A stretch of 34,479 nucleotides of DNA. Origin: an uncultured Collinsella sp. (lineage in GTDB: Bacteria; Actinomycetota; Coriobacteriia; Coriobacteriales; Coriobacteriaceae). The DNA lies in NCBI GenBank assembly GCA_902465425.1, contig CABQNA010000004.1, forward strand, positions 1 through 34,479, in the 5' to 3' direction. The notes beneath the pieces are model-generated. The model was not told where the DNA came from. It saw only the letters and a list, made by a program, of their open reading frames with translations, and made no database searches. Below are positions 8,047-14,948 of this stretch, one piece after another (position 1 is the first letter of the stretch; each line of letters opens with the position of its first letter). The position numbers and the translations under genes are program-made.

Positions 8047-8130
8047 GTTCGCTCCTGTTCGTTTATGTGACAGTATGAACATTCTAGAACAAACATAAGC
8101 GATTTTAAACACTCGTCCCGACCACTCAGC

Positions 8131-8161
8131 AAAAAGGCACCCCCGCATAAGCGAAGGCGCC
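8131..8161 (-). terminator. luxS: Intrinsic terminator of luxS
   Basis: On the minus strand an 11-bp stem, allowing G-U pairs (8136-8146 with 8151-8161), with loop TTAT is followed directly by a run of five T (8131-8135). It lies 30 bases past the luxS stop and is a clear rho-independent terminator, so luxS and the DUF4867 gene are separate units. Confidence 0.85.
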
Positions 8162-8190
8162 CAATGCGCGCGTTTTGGGCGATAAAGCCC

Positions 8191-8679
8191 TTACGCCTGC
8201 TGATAGTGCAGGTGTTTCTCGTCGATATCGGCCAGGTCGCGGTCGAGGTAACGGCGCGCGAGCCAGTTTGCCATGGGGAGGTTCTGGTCCAGGTAGTTGC
8301 CGCACCCCTCGGGAGCGGCACCGGGGACATCGCCCTCAAAGTCGGCGACAAACTCGAACAGCTCACGCACGAGCGGCAGGATCTCCTCGCTCGTCACCTC
8401 GCCAAATACGACGAGGTAAAAGCCCGTGCGGCAGCCCATGGGGCCAAAGTAGACAATGCGGCTCGACCACTCGGCATGATTGCGAAGGAACGTCGCGCCC
8501 AGGTGCTCGATGGTGTGGCACTCGGCCGTGTTCATGACCGGCTCCTTGTTGGGCGTGGTCAGACGCAGGTCAAACGTGGTGACGGCGGCACCGGTCGCCG
8601 GATCGCGGTCGATGCGGCTCACATACACGCCGGGCTCAAGCAGCAGATGATCAACGGAAAAGCTGGCGATGCGCTCCAT
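8191..8679 (-). CDS. luxS: S-ribosylhomocysteine lyase LuxS
   Basis: A 162-residue LuxS of normal length. It cleaves S-ribosylhomocysteine to homocysteine and DPD, the precursor of autoinducer-2, in the activated methyl cycle. The metal site is complete: H55 and H59 in AECHTIEHLGA and C126 in EGCGNY. The catalytic Cys is C83 in FGPMGCRTGFYL, and the general-base Glu is E58. The ATG has a GAGAGGATC ribosome site. The gene is monocistronic, with a terminator immediately downstream and an inverted repeat at 8703-8773 upstream. No methylthioadenosine/SAH nucleosidase gene is adjacent; the neighbouring nucleoside hydrolase belongs to a different family. Confidence 0.97.
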   Translation of the reverse strand: MERIASFSVDHLLLEPGVYVSRIDRDPATGAAVTTFDLRLTTPNKEPVMNTAECHTIEHLGATFLRNHAEWSSRIVYFGPMGCRTGFYLVVFGEVTSEEILPLVRELFEFVADFEGDVPGAAPEGCGNYLDQNLPMANWLARRYLDRDLADIDEKHLHYQQA

Positions 8680-8702
8680 GGCAGATCCTCTCGATAGTCA
8701 AA

Positions 8703-8773
8703 TTGGGACGGGGCTCTTTTAGCTGGTTCGAATGGTCACACCAATCATACCAGTCAAAAAAGCCCCGTCCCAA
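8703..8773. repeat. Inverted repeat between nucleoside hydrolase and luxS genes
   Basis: Arms 8703-8715 (TTGGGACGGGGCT) and 8761-8773 are perfect 13-bp complements. The complementarity continues with three mismatches to about 24 bp (8703-8726 and 8750-8773). The GGGACGGGGCTCTTTT arm resembles the GGGGAC-core repeats. It may terminate the nucleoside hydrolase operon, but it must also leave room for the luxS promoter, which I could not place with confidence. Confidence 0.75.
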
Positions 8774-8782
8774 AAAGACAAC

Positions 8783-9757
8783 TTAGCCAAGGACACGGGC
8801 CATACGCGTCTTGAACTCGGACAGGAAGCGCGGAGCATCCACGGTCAGTGCCACAAGCGCGCTCTTGTCCGGATCGGACAGGCGACGCTCATCGCAGATG
8901 GTGCGACCGCGGTACTCGCCCAGCAGATCAACACGCAGGTTGCAGCCGAGCGCACCTACGAGCGTGGGGTCGACCGCCACGGCAACGGCCAGCGGATCGT
9001 GCAGCGCACAACCACCCAGGTAGGGTGCGTTCATCTCGTACGAGCCAATGTAGTGCTCGACCATGCTCGCAAATGCGCAGCCCGCCATGGTGCCCGAGCC
9101 CGTCCAGCCGGCAATGTCGCGGCGTGTGAGCACCACGCGATGCGTCACGTCCAGACCCACCATGGTGAGCTTACGGCCCGAGCGCAGCACCGCGTCGGCT
9201 GCCTCGGGGTCGCTCGCCATGTTGGCCTCGGCGCCCGCGCTCACGTTACCGGGCACGGTAAGGGCGCCGCCCATCACGACCACGCGGCCGATGGACATCA
9301 TCGCCGCCGCATCGCGCTCCAGGGCGAGCGCCAGGTTGGAGAGCGGGCCAGTCGCTACGTAGACCAGATCGGGACCATAGGTGCGCGCGGCATCGATCAG
9401 ATAATCGACCGCAGCGTTGCCGTCGGCCGAGGTCGCCCCCACCGGCTCGTAGGGCGACGCGGGCACGCTCGCGCCGCCGATGCCGTTCTTGCCGTGAATG
9501 AGCGCGGTGGACGCCGGCGGCGTATAGGGCTCAGTCGCTTGCAGAGGACGGTCGGCACCCAGGTACACCGGAACCTCGGGGCGACCCAGCAGATCGAGCA
9601 CCGCCAAGCAGTTGTGCGCCGATTGCTCGACGCGCACGTTGCCAAAGCACGTGGTGATGCCCACGAGCTCCACCTCGGGGCTCGCGATGGCATAGGCCAG
9701 CGCCATCGCATCGTCCACGCCCATATCCAGATCAAGGATCAGCTTCTTGATTGCCAT
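8783..9757 (-). CDS. Inosine/uridine-preferring nucleoside hydrolase
   Basis: A 324-residue member of the IunH/Rih family. It hydrolyses ribonucleosides to free base and ribose, using a bound calcium ion. The N-terminal DLDMGVDDAMAL carries the D9/D11/D15/D16 cluster that defines the family. ATGPLSNLALAL and VVMGGAL form the core, NMASDPEAAD is the usual substrate loop (often EFNI-DPEAA) and LHDPLAVA is the C-terminal His-Asp pair. The ATG lies four bases after the stop of the ribokinase gene, behind GGAGTAGGAC, so the two are co-translated. Together they would salvage nucleosides into base plus ribose-5-phosphate. Base preference cannot be told by eye. Confidence 0.92.
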   Translation of the reverse strand: MAIKKLILDLDMGVDDAMALAYAIASPEVELVGITTCFGNVRVEQSAHNCLAVLDLLGRPEVPVYLGADRPLQATEPYTPPASTALIHGKNGIGGASVPASPYEPVGATSADGNAAVDYLIDAARTYGPDLVYVATGPLSNLALALERDAAAMMSIGRVVVMGGALTVPGNVSAGAEANMASDPEAADAVLRSGRKLTMVGLDVTHRVVLTRRDIAGWTGSGTMAGCAFASMVEHYIGSYEMNAPYLGGCALHDPLAVAVAVDPTLVGALGCNLRVDLLGEYRGRTICDERRLSDPDKSALVALTVDAPRFLSEFKTRMARVLG

Positions 9758-9761
9758 TGTC

Positions 9762-10757
9762 CTACTCCGCTTCTCCGTCTTGTACTAAATCGTCTAAATC
9801 AAACACGCGCTCAACTTCGGCGCGCGTGGGAATCGATTGCTGAGCGCCCAGGCGCGACACCGTCACCGCCGAGGCGCGAGCACCCGCCGCCATGCACTCA
9901 AAGAGCGGCAAGCCCTCCAGACGAGCCGCGGCAAGCGCACCGATAAACGTATCGCCGGCGGCCGTGGTATCGACTACCGTGCTCGAAAGTGCCGGCATAC
10001 GCAGCGGCTCGCCGTCATCGCCGAGCGTAACCGACCCGGCGCCGCCCAACGTGATGACCGCAGCTCCGGCACCCTTGGCGAGCAGGGCATTGAGCGCCGT
10101 GAGGCAGCTCGCATCATCCGCGGGCAAGATGCCCGTCAGCACCTGGCACTCGGTCTCGTTGGGGCAGACCAGGTCGACCGCAGGCCAGGCCTCCGCAGGC
10201 AACTCGCAGGCAGGCGCTGGATTAAAGACCGTATAGAACCCCAGCTCGTGAGCGCAAAAAAGCGCCTCGGCAGTCGCTGCAAGGTCACATTCGCCCTGGG
10301 CGATAAAGACGCTTCCGGCAGCCGGGGCAATCTCGCTGGTGTCGCCGTCGAGCTCATCGGCCACCAAACGTCTCAACGCGCAGGCAACGTCCGCGCCCGC
10401 AAGCGCATGGTTGGCGCCCGGTGACAGTATGATGCGGTTGTCGCTCTCGCAGCGAATGATGGTCGCCGTTCCCGTCTCCACGTCATCGCGATGCACTACA
10501 AAGTCACAGTCCACGCCGGCGTCTTGGAGCCCCGCCACGAGCGACGCGCCGAACGCGTCGCGACCGACCGCGCCGATCATGTGCGTGCACGCGCCCATAC
10601 GCGCGGCAGCTACGGCCTGATTGGCGCCCTTGCCTCCGGCGTTGGTGATAAACCCGCTGCCGCCGACGGTCTCGCCCGCACGCGGTATGCGCTCGCACGC
10701 CACCGAAAGGTCCATGTTCATGCTGCCGAACACCGCAACGATGCCGCGATCTGCCAT
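9762..10757 (-). CDS. rbsK: Ribokinase (PfkB family)
   Basis: A 331-residue PfkB-family kinase that would phosphorylate ribose to ribose-5-phosphate. The first signature NAGGKGANQAVAAARMGA and the second DTTAAGDTFIGALAAARLEG are both intact, with the catalytic Asp in AAGD. The N-terminal FGSMNMDLSVACERIPRAGET is characteristic of ribokinases over other PfkB sugars. The ATG at 10757 has an ideal AGGAGG; an in-frame start 33 bases upstream has none. It is first in a two-gene operon with the nucleoside hydrolase, which would supply its ribose. A palindrome overlaps a plausible promoter 90 bases upstream. Confidence 0.92.
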   Translation of the reverse strand: MADRGIVAVFGSMNMDLSVACERIPRAGETVGGSGFITNAGGKGANQAVAAARMGACTHMIGAVGRDAFGASLVAGLQDAGVDCDFVVHRDDVETGTATIIRCESDNRIILSPGANHALAGADVACALRRLVADELDGDTSEIAPAAGSVFIAQGECDLAATAEALFCAHELGFYTVFNPAPACELPAEAWPAVDLVCPNETECQVLTGILPADDASCLTALNALLAKGAGAAVITLGGAGSVTLGDDGEPLRMPALSSTVVDTTAAGDTFIGALAAARLEGLPLFECMAAGARASAVTVSRLGAQQSIPTRAEVERVFDLDDLVQDGEAE

Positions 10758-10820
10758 GGAAACCTCCTCATCTGCGGGCTTTGCACCCACCGTCGACCGT
10801 CGATTGCGCGCCTTCGCACC

Positions 10821-10850
10821 TCTATAACTTTAGTTCACTTTGATGTGAAC
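10821..10850 (-). promoter_or_regulatory. Candidate promoter and operator of the rbsK-nucleoside hydrolase operon
   Basis: On the minus strand a TTCACA -35 (10844-10849) and a TATAGA -10 (10821-10826) are 17 bp apart. The perfect palindrome GTTCAC-N6-GTGAAC (10833-10850) overlaps the -35, a placement typical of a repressor site. The regulator is not encoded nearby. On the plus strand a TACAAT box at 10899-10904 may serve the divergent acyltransferase gene. Confidence 0.45.
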
Positions 10851-10943
10851 GCACCCTTGAGGTTGCGCCAGCAGCAAGCATTCACAGGAGCAGGCAGCTA
10901 CAATGAATACGTGCTGATTATTCTCGTCATTGGATGATGTTTT

Positions 10944-13160
10944 ATGGAACAATTCTCGCAATCGGGCTCGCGCGGTCGACGCCGCACGGGCAACGAGCCG
11001 GCGCCGCACGAACGCGTGAAGAGCGAACGCCGTGCCAACGAGCCGCGACGCACCACGAGCCCCCATCGCGCTTCTGCCAACAACGCGGGCCGCGCCAACA
11101 CTCCCGCCGCGGAGCAGACGCCTGCTCGCCCCAAGTCCCGCTACATCCCTGCACTCGACGGCCTGCGCACGCTCGCCGTCGTCGCGGTGGTGCTCTATCA
11201 CCTTAACCTCACGTGGGCTCAGGGCGGCCTGCTCGGCGTCACGATCTTCTTTGTGCTTTCGGGCTATCTGATCACGCGCTTGCTGCTCAACGAAGTCGCT
11301 AAGACCGGCCGCATCGACCTCAAGAGCTTCTGGATCCGCCGCATCCGTCGCCTGGTCCCCGCCGTGGTGACCGTCGTGGTGGTGACCTGTGCTCTGTGCA
11401 CCGTCTTCAACCACGTGATGCTCACCAAGATGCGCCCCGACATCCTGCCGTCGCTGTTGTTCTTCAACAACTGGTGGCAGATTGCCCAAAACGTCTCGTA
11501 CTTCAATGCTCTGGGCGACCCCTCGCCGCTCACGCACTTTTGGTCGCTTGCCATCGAGGAACAGTTCTACCTGATTTGGCCGCCACTGCTGTTTGCCATG
11601 GTATCCATGCATGTGAGCAAACCCAACACGCGCCGCGTGGTTCTGGGCCTTGCCGCGGTATCTGCCCTCGCCATGATGGTGCTTTACAACCCTGCCGCCG
11701 ACCCCAGCCGCGTGTACTACGGCACCGACACCCGCGTGTTCTCGCTGCTGCTGGGTGCCTGGATGGCCTTTATCCCCGATCGCGACCTGGCGCCGGTGCG
11801 TCTCGCTCGTCGTTTGGGGCTCGACCGCTTGGTCGGGGCCGCCAAGCACGGCAAGAACGCCGAGGGCAAGCCTGGCGAGAAGGCCGACGAAGCAGCCGAG
11901 ACCGCCCCGGCACAGCCGAGCGTCCTCGTGCGTTTTTGGTCCTCGCCCGCATCCATCGATGTGTTGGGCGTCGTGGGTCTGGTTGGCCTTGCCGCCATGG
12001 TCGCGCTCACCAACGGCTACACCGCCTTCCAGTATCGCGGAGGCACGCTGCTGTGCTCGATCCTCACGCTCATGGTCATCGCGGCCTGCGTGCAGCCCCA
12101 GGGAATGGTTGCCCGCGCGCTGTCCGCCGAGCCGCTCGTATGGGTTGGCAAGCGCTCGTACAGCATCTACCTGTGGCACTATCCCCTGCTGTTGCTTATG
12201 AACCCGGTCGCCAACATCAACGATACACCGTGGTGGCAGTACATTTTGCAGGTGCTGTTGGTGGTCGCCGTGGCCGAATGCTCATATCGCTTTATCGAGA
12301 CGCCGTTTAGAAAGGGCGCCTTTGGGCGCACCGTATCCGAGTTCCGCGACGGCACCGCCACGCCCGCCAACTGGGTGCGCGCGCACGTCCCTGCCTGCGC
12401 AGCCTGCGCTGTCGTGTTGGTCGTTGCACTGGGCGGCCTGATCTTTGTGCCCGAGACGTCTGCGCTGAGCGGCGAGGGCGCCGAAGTTCTGAACAAGGAA
12501 GCCAAGAACGCCGCACCCACCGACCAGCAGGCGGCCGACGACACCGACAAGGACAACGACGGCTTCCCCGACGGCTCCTACGACCTGTTGATGATCGGTG
12601 ACTCCGTGTCGCTGCGCGCCGTTGATTCCTTTGACGGCGTGTTCCCGCACAGCCATATCGATGCCGAAAAGGGCCGCCAGTTCGATGCGGGCTGTGCGAC
12701 ATTTGAGGGCTATCTTCAACAGAACCTTGCCGGCAAGATCGTGGTCTTTGCGCTGGGCACCAACGGCTTGGTAACCGACGACCAAATCGACGCCATCATG
12801 GCCGATGCAGGAGATAAGCGTATTGTGGTGTTTGTGAACACGCGCAGCCCGCAGCCGTGGGTTGGCTCTACCAACCAGGCCATCGCCAGCGCCGCTACGC
12901 GCTACAAGAACGTACGCGTTATCGACTGGTACGGATACAGTGCCAACCGCAACGACCTGTTCGATGGCGATGGCACGCATCTATCGACCACTGGCGTGAC
13001 TGAGTACCTCAACTTGATCCACGATGCCGTCAAGAAGGACCTGCCCGTACACCCCGAGGATCACGTCAACGATCCGCAGCCGGCAGCCGTCAAGTCTGCC
13101 ACCGACGCACTCGTCAATGCGCTCGCTCTCAAGCCGCACAAGCTGGGCACCGACAAGTAA
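10944..13160 (+). CDS. OafA-like membrane acyltransferase with C-terminal SGNH domain
   Basis: A 738-residue protein of the acyltransferase-3 plus SGNH type, which transfers acetyl groups to surface polysaccharide or peptidoglycan. A basic, low-complexity N-terminus (1-65) precedes the membrane domain. That domain begins at YIPALDGLRTLAVVAVVLYH and continues with FFVLSGYLITRLLL, FWIRRIRRLVPA and FWSLAIEEQFYLIWP. The insert at about 290-325 is Ala/Glu/Lys-rich and the membrane domain ends near residue 505. After a linker, an extracytoplasmic SGNH domain has block I MIGDSVSLRA, ALGTNG and the catalytic DGTHLS near the C-terminus. The layout matches OatA-type peptidoglycan O-acetyltransferases, but the acceptor is not determined. 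The ribosome site is weak (GGATGATG). It is monocistronic. Confidence 0.9.
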   Translation: MEQFSQSGSRGRRRTGNEPAPHERVKSERRANEPRRTTSPHRASANNAGRANTPAAEQTPARPKSRYIPALDGLRTLAVVAVVLYHLNLTWAQGGLLGVTIFFVLSGYLITRLLLNEVAKTGRIDLKSFWIRRIRRLVPAVVTVVVVTCALCTVFNHVMLTKMRPDILPSLLFFNNWWQIAQNVSYFNALGDPSPLTHFWSLAIEEQFYLIWPPLLFAMVSMHVSKPNTRRVVLGLAAVSALAMMVLYNPAADPSRVYYGTDTRVFSLLLGAWMAFIPDRDLAPVRLARRLGLDRLVGAAKHGKNAEGKPGEKADEAAETAPAQPSVLVRFWSSPASIDVLGVVGLVGLAAMVALTNGYTAFQYRGGTLLCSILTLMVIAACVQPQGMVARALSAEPLVWVGKRSYSIYLWHYPLLLLMNPVANINDTPWWQYILQVLLVVAVAECSYRFIETPFRKGAFGRTVSEFRDGTATPANWVRAHVPACAACAVVLVVALGGLIFVPETSALSGEGAEVLNKEAKNAAPTDQQAADDTDKDNDGFPDGSYDLLMIGDSVSLRAVDSFDGVFPHSHIDAEKGRQFDAGCATFEGYLQQNLAGKIVVFALGTNGLVTDDQIDAIMADAGDKRIVVFVNTRSPQPWVGSTNQAIASAATRYKNVRVIDWYGYSANRNDLFDGDGTHLSTTGVTEYLNLIHDAVKKDLPVHPEDHVNDPQPAAVKSATDALVNALALKPHKLGTDK

Positions 13161-13183
13161 CCTGCAGCGCAAACTTCCCACAT

Positions 13184-13221
13184 CCGGAGGGGGTGTCTGC
13201 CACGGCAGACACCCCCTCCGG
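13184..13221. terminator. Long perfect hairpin after the acyltransferase gene
   Basis: An 18-bp perfect stem (13184-13201 with 13204-13221) with a 2-nt loop begins 23 bases past the stop. There is no U-tract. The right side runs into GCAGTTAGGGACACTCC, a member of the GGGGAC-core family. It probably serves as the terminator of the upstream gene. Between it and 13367 I see no supported gene. Confidence 0.65.
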
Positions 13222-13367
13222 CAGTTAGGGACACTCCTGGCGCAGCCAATGAAGACCTCTACGGATGAATTCCGGGCCGCTCCGTCGCTCCAGACATCGT
13301 TTCCGCGCCTCGTGCCTGCCCCAAACAATCAAAACAAGCCCTTTTCGCCGCACCCTCAAAGGTCTGT

Positions 13368-13593
13368 GGGCAAAAAAGGGCAAATATGAGTACTGTTACC
13401 ATTTTAGTAGCAGGCAAAACCACCCAAAATGACGTCCGAGCGACCCCTACAACCCCCTAAAGCAGCCAACCTGACTGGTTTAAGGCGTATTGGAGCCAAT
13501 TTTAATGAACATACTAAAGGCTATGTTCATTATCTTTTAGGATGTAAATGCTATTCACTTAGCAACAGTACTCATATTTGGCATTTTTTGTCC
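13368..13593. mobile_element. Candidate MITE-like element with 33-bp terminal inverted repeats
   Basis: Left arm 13368-13400 and right arm 13561-13593 are reverse complements at 28 of 33 positions, including the perfect 17-bp core CAAATATGAGTACTGTT. The 160-base interior is AT-richer than the surroundings, has no open reading frame of note and contains a second hairpin (AATGAACATA at 13504-13513 with TATGTTCATT at 13522-13531). There is no transposase, so it would be a non-autonomous element. I found no convincing target-site duplication, so the ends are approximate. Confidence 0.6.
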
Positions 13594-13606
13594 ATTGCTA
13601 TATAAC
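13578..13606 (+). promoter_or_regulatory. Sigma-70-like promoter pointing out of the inverted-repeat element
   Basis: TTGGCA (13578-13583) and TATAAC (13601-13606) are exactly 17 bp apart; the -35 lies in the right terminal repeat. Transcription would run rightward into the hairpin at 13631-13657, antisense to the end of the NRAMP-family gene. No plus-strand gene follows it. Confidence 0.4.
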
Positions 13607-13624
13607 TAACACCCTATAGCAGAC

Positions 13625-13657
13625 AAAAAACAGGCCGCAGCCCATCGCTGCGGCCTG
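13625..13657 (-). terminator. Intrinsic terminator of the NRAMP-family gene
   Basis: On the minus strand the 10-bp stem CAGGCCGCAG/CTGCGGCCTG (13648-13657 with 13631-13640) is followed by a run of six T (13625-13630). It is placed 20 bases after the stop at 13678. Confidence 0.88.
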
Positions 13658-13677
13658 TTCGGAAGCAAAAGTGGGCG

Positions 13678-14940
13678 TTAAGCGCTGTAGCCCATCGCTT
13701 GCAGCACAAACATGACGACTGTCAGCACCGTAATCACGGCGATAGTCGCCCAAGTGAGCACGTTCCACACGCGGCCATTGCGGTTGGCACCCATGATGTG
13801 ACGGTCGGCGGCGATAACCACCTGAAACACCAGAACCACGGGCAGTAGCACGCCATTGATGACCTGCGAGGTCATCATAATCTGGAACAGATCGACGCCG
13901 GGCATAAGCACCAGCACGGCAGAGATACCGATGATGGCCGTAATGATGCCGCGATAGACCGGGGCCTCGTCCCAGCTGCGGTCGGCACCGCGCTCCCAGC
14001 CAAATGCCTCGCAGATAGCGCTCGACGTAACGCCCGGCAGCACGCAGGCGGCCAAGAAGCTCGCCGCGACCAGGCCCGAGGCAAACAGTACCGTGGACCA
14101 CTGACCCGCAATAGGCTCCAGCGCGCGGGCAGCATCGGCGGCATCGCTAATCTGAATACCCGCCGGGAACAGCACCGTACCAGTCGTGATGATAATGAAG
14201 CCGGCAATGACATCGGCAGCAAGCGAGCCGCTCACGGTATCGATACGCTGCAGCACGATGTCGTCCTCGCCCGCGTTCTTATCGACCACGTTGTTCTGCG
14301 CCAAGAAAATCATCCACGGCGCGATGGTGGTACCGATCGTTGCGACCACGAGCGACACGTAGCTGGGGTCATTTTGAATGTTAGGCACGACCAGGTCGAC
14401 CGCGACCTCACCCCAGTTGGGGCCAGCCATAAACGCGGCGACAATATAGGTCACGAAGACGCAGCTTACCAGCAGCAGAATCTTCTCGATGCGCTGGAAA
14501 CTACCCGACATGGTAAGCATCCACACCAGCAGCGCCACCAACGGCACCGAGATGCTCGCCGGCACGCCAAAGAGAGCAAGGCCGCTGGCGATACCCGCAA
14601 ACTCCGAAATGGTCACAGCCGTGTTGGCGATCAACAGCGCCGCCATAGCAAGTACACTCTTGCGCACGCCAAAGCGCTCGCGGATGAGCGATGCCAGGCC
14701 CTTGCCCGTGACGCAGCCGCAGCGCGCCGCGGTCTCCTGCGTCACGATGAGCAGCACAGTCATGACGGGAAGCATCCAGAGCATCTTGTAGCCATAGCTG
14801 GCGCCCGCACTGGAATACGTTGCAATGCCGCCGGCGTCATTGCCCGAAAGCGCCGCCAGCAGACCGGGGCCCATAGCGCCAAAGATGGCCGCGATGGTCA
14901 ACTTTTGCTTGGTGCCCGACTTTTGCTTGGTATTTTGCAC
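13678..14940 (-). CDS. NRAMP-family transporter with non-canonical metal site, probably Mg2+ type
   Basis: A 420-residue NRAMP-fold transporter with about 11 hydrophobic segments. In canonical MntH, TM1 carries DPGN and TM6 carries a Met-Pro-His motif. Here TM1 reads SGNDAGG (32-38; Asp kept, Pro and Asn lost) and TM6 reads GTTIAPWM (Met replaced by Ala at about 207, His by Trp). Loss of the soft Met ligand is the hallmark of NRAMP-related magnesium transporters (NRMT), known from the coriobacterium Eggerthella lenta. The preceding gene encodes an MgtE_N/CBS protein, which fits magnesium. I chose the GTG at 14940: AGGTGG lies just upstream and it falls 8 bases after the previous stop. An ATG at 15003 would overlap that gene by 55 bases. 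Mn2+ transport is not excluded. Confidence 0.88.
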   Translation of the reverse strand: MQNTKQKSGTKQKLTIAAIFGAMGPGLLAALSGNDAGGIATYSSAGASYGYKMLWMLPVMTVLLIVTQETAARCGCVTGKGLASLIRERFGVRKSVLAMAALLIANTAVTISEFAGIASGLALFGVPASISVPLVALLVWMLTMSGSFQRIEKILLLVSCVFVTYIVAAFMAGPNWGEVAVDLVVPNIQNDPSYVSLVVATIGTTIAPWMIFLAQNNVVDKNAGEDDIVLQRIDTVSGSLAADVIAGFIIITTGTVLFPAGIQISDAADAARALEPIAGQWSTVLFASGLVAASFLAACVLPGVTSSAICEAFGWERGADRSWDEAPVYRGIITAIIGISAVLVLMPGVDLFQIMMTSQVINGVLLPVVLVFQVVIAADRHIMGANRNGRVWNVLTWATIAVITVLTVVMFVLQAMGYSA

Positions 14941-14948
14941 GCGACCAC

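Noticed and set aside
8064..8095. TGTTCTAGAATGTTCA upstream of the DUF4867 gene as an SOS or heat-shock operator
   Set aside because: It does not fit the spacing of the Gram-positive SOS box or CIRCE, and one weak dyad is not enough to name an operator.
10830..12179. A 449-codon minus-strand open frame
   Set aside because: It is a mirror of the acyltransferase gene on the plus strand, which has full family motifs.
13249..13389. A 46-codon plus-strand ORF after the acyltransferase gene
   Set aside because: It has no ribosome site, no recognisable domain, and ends inside the left inverted repeat of the candidate MITE.
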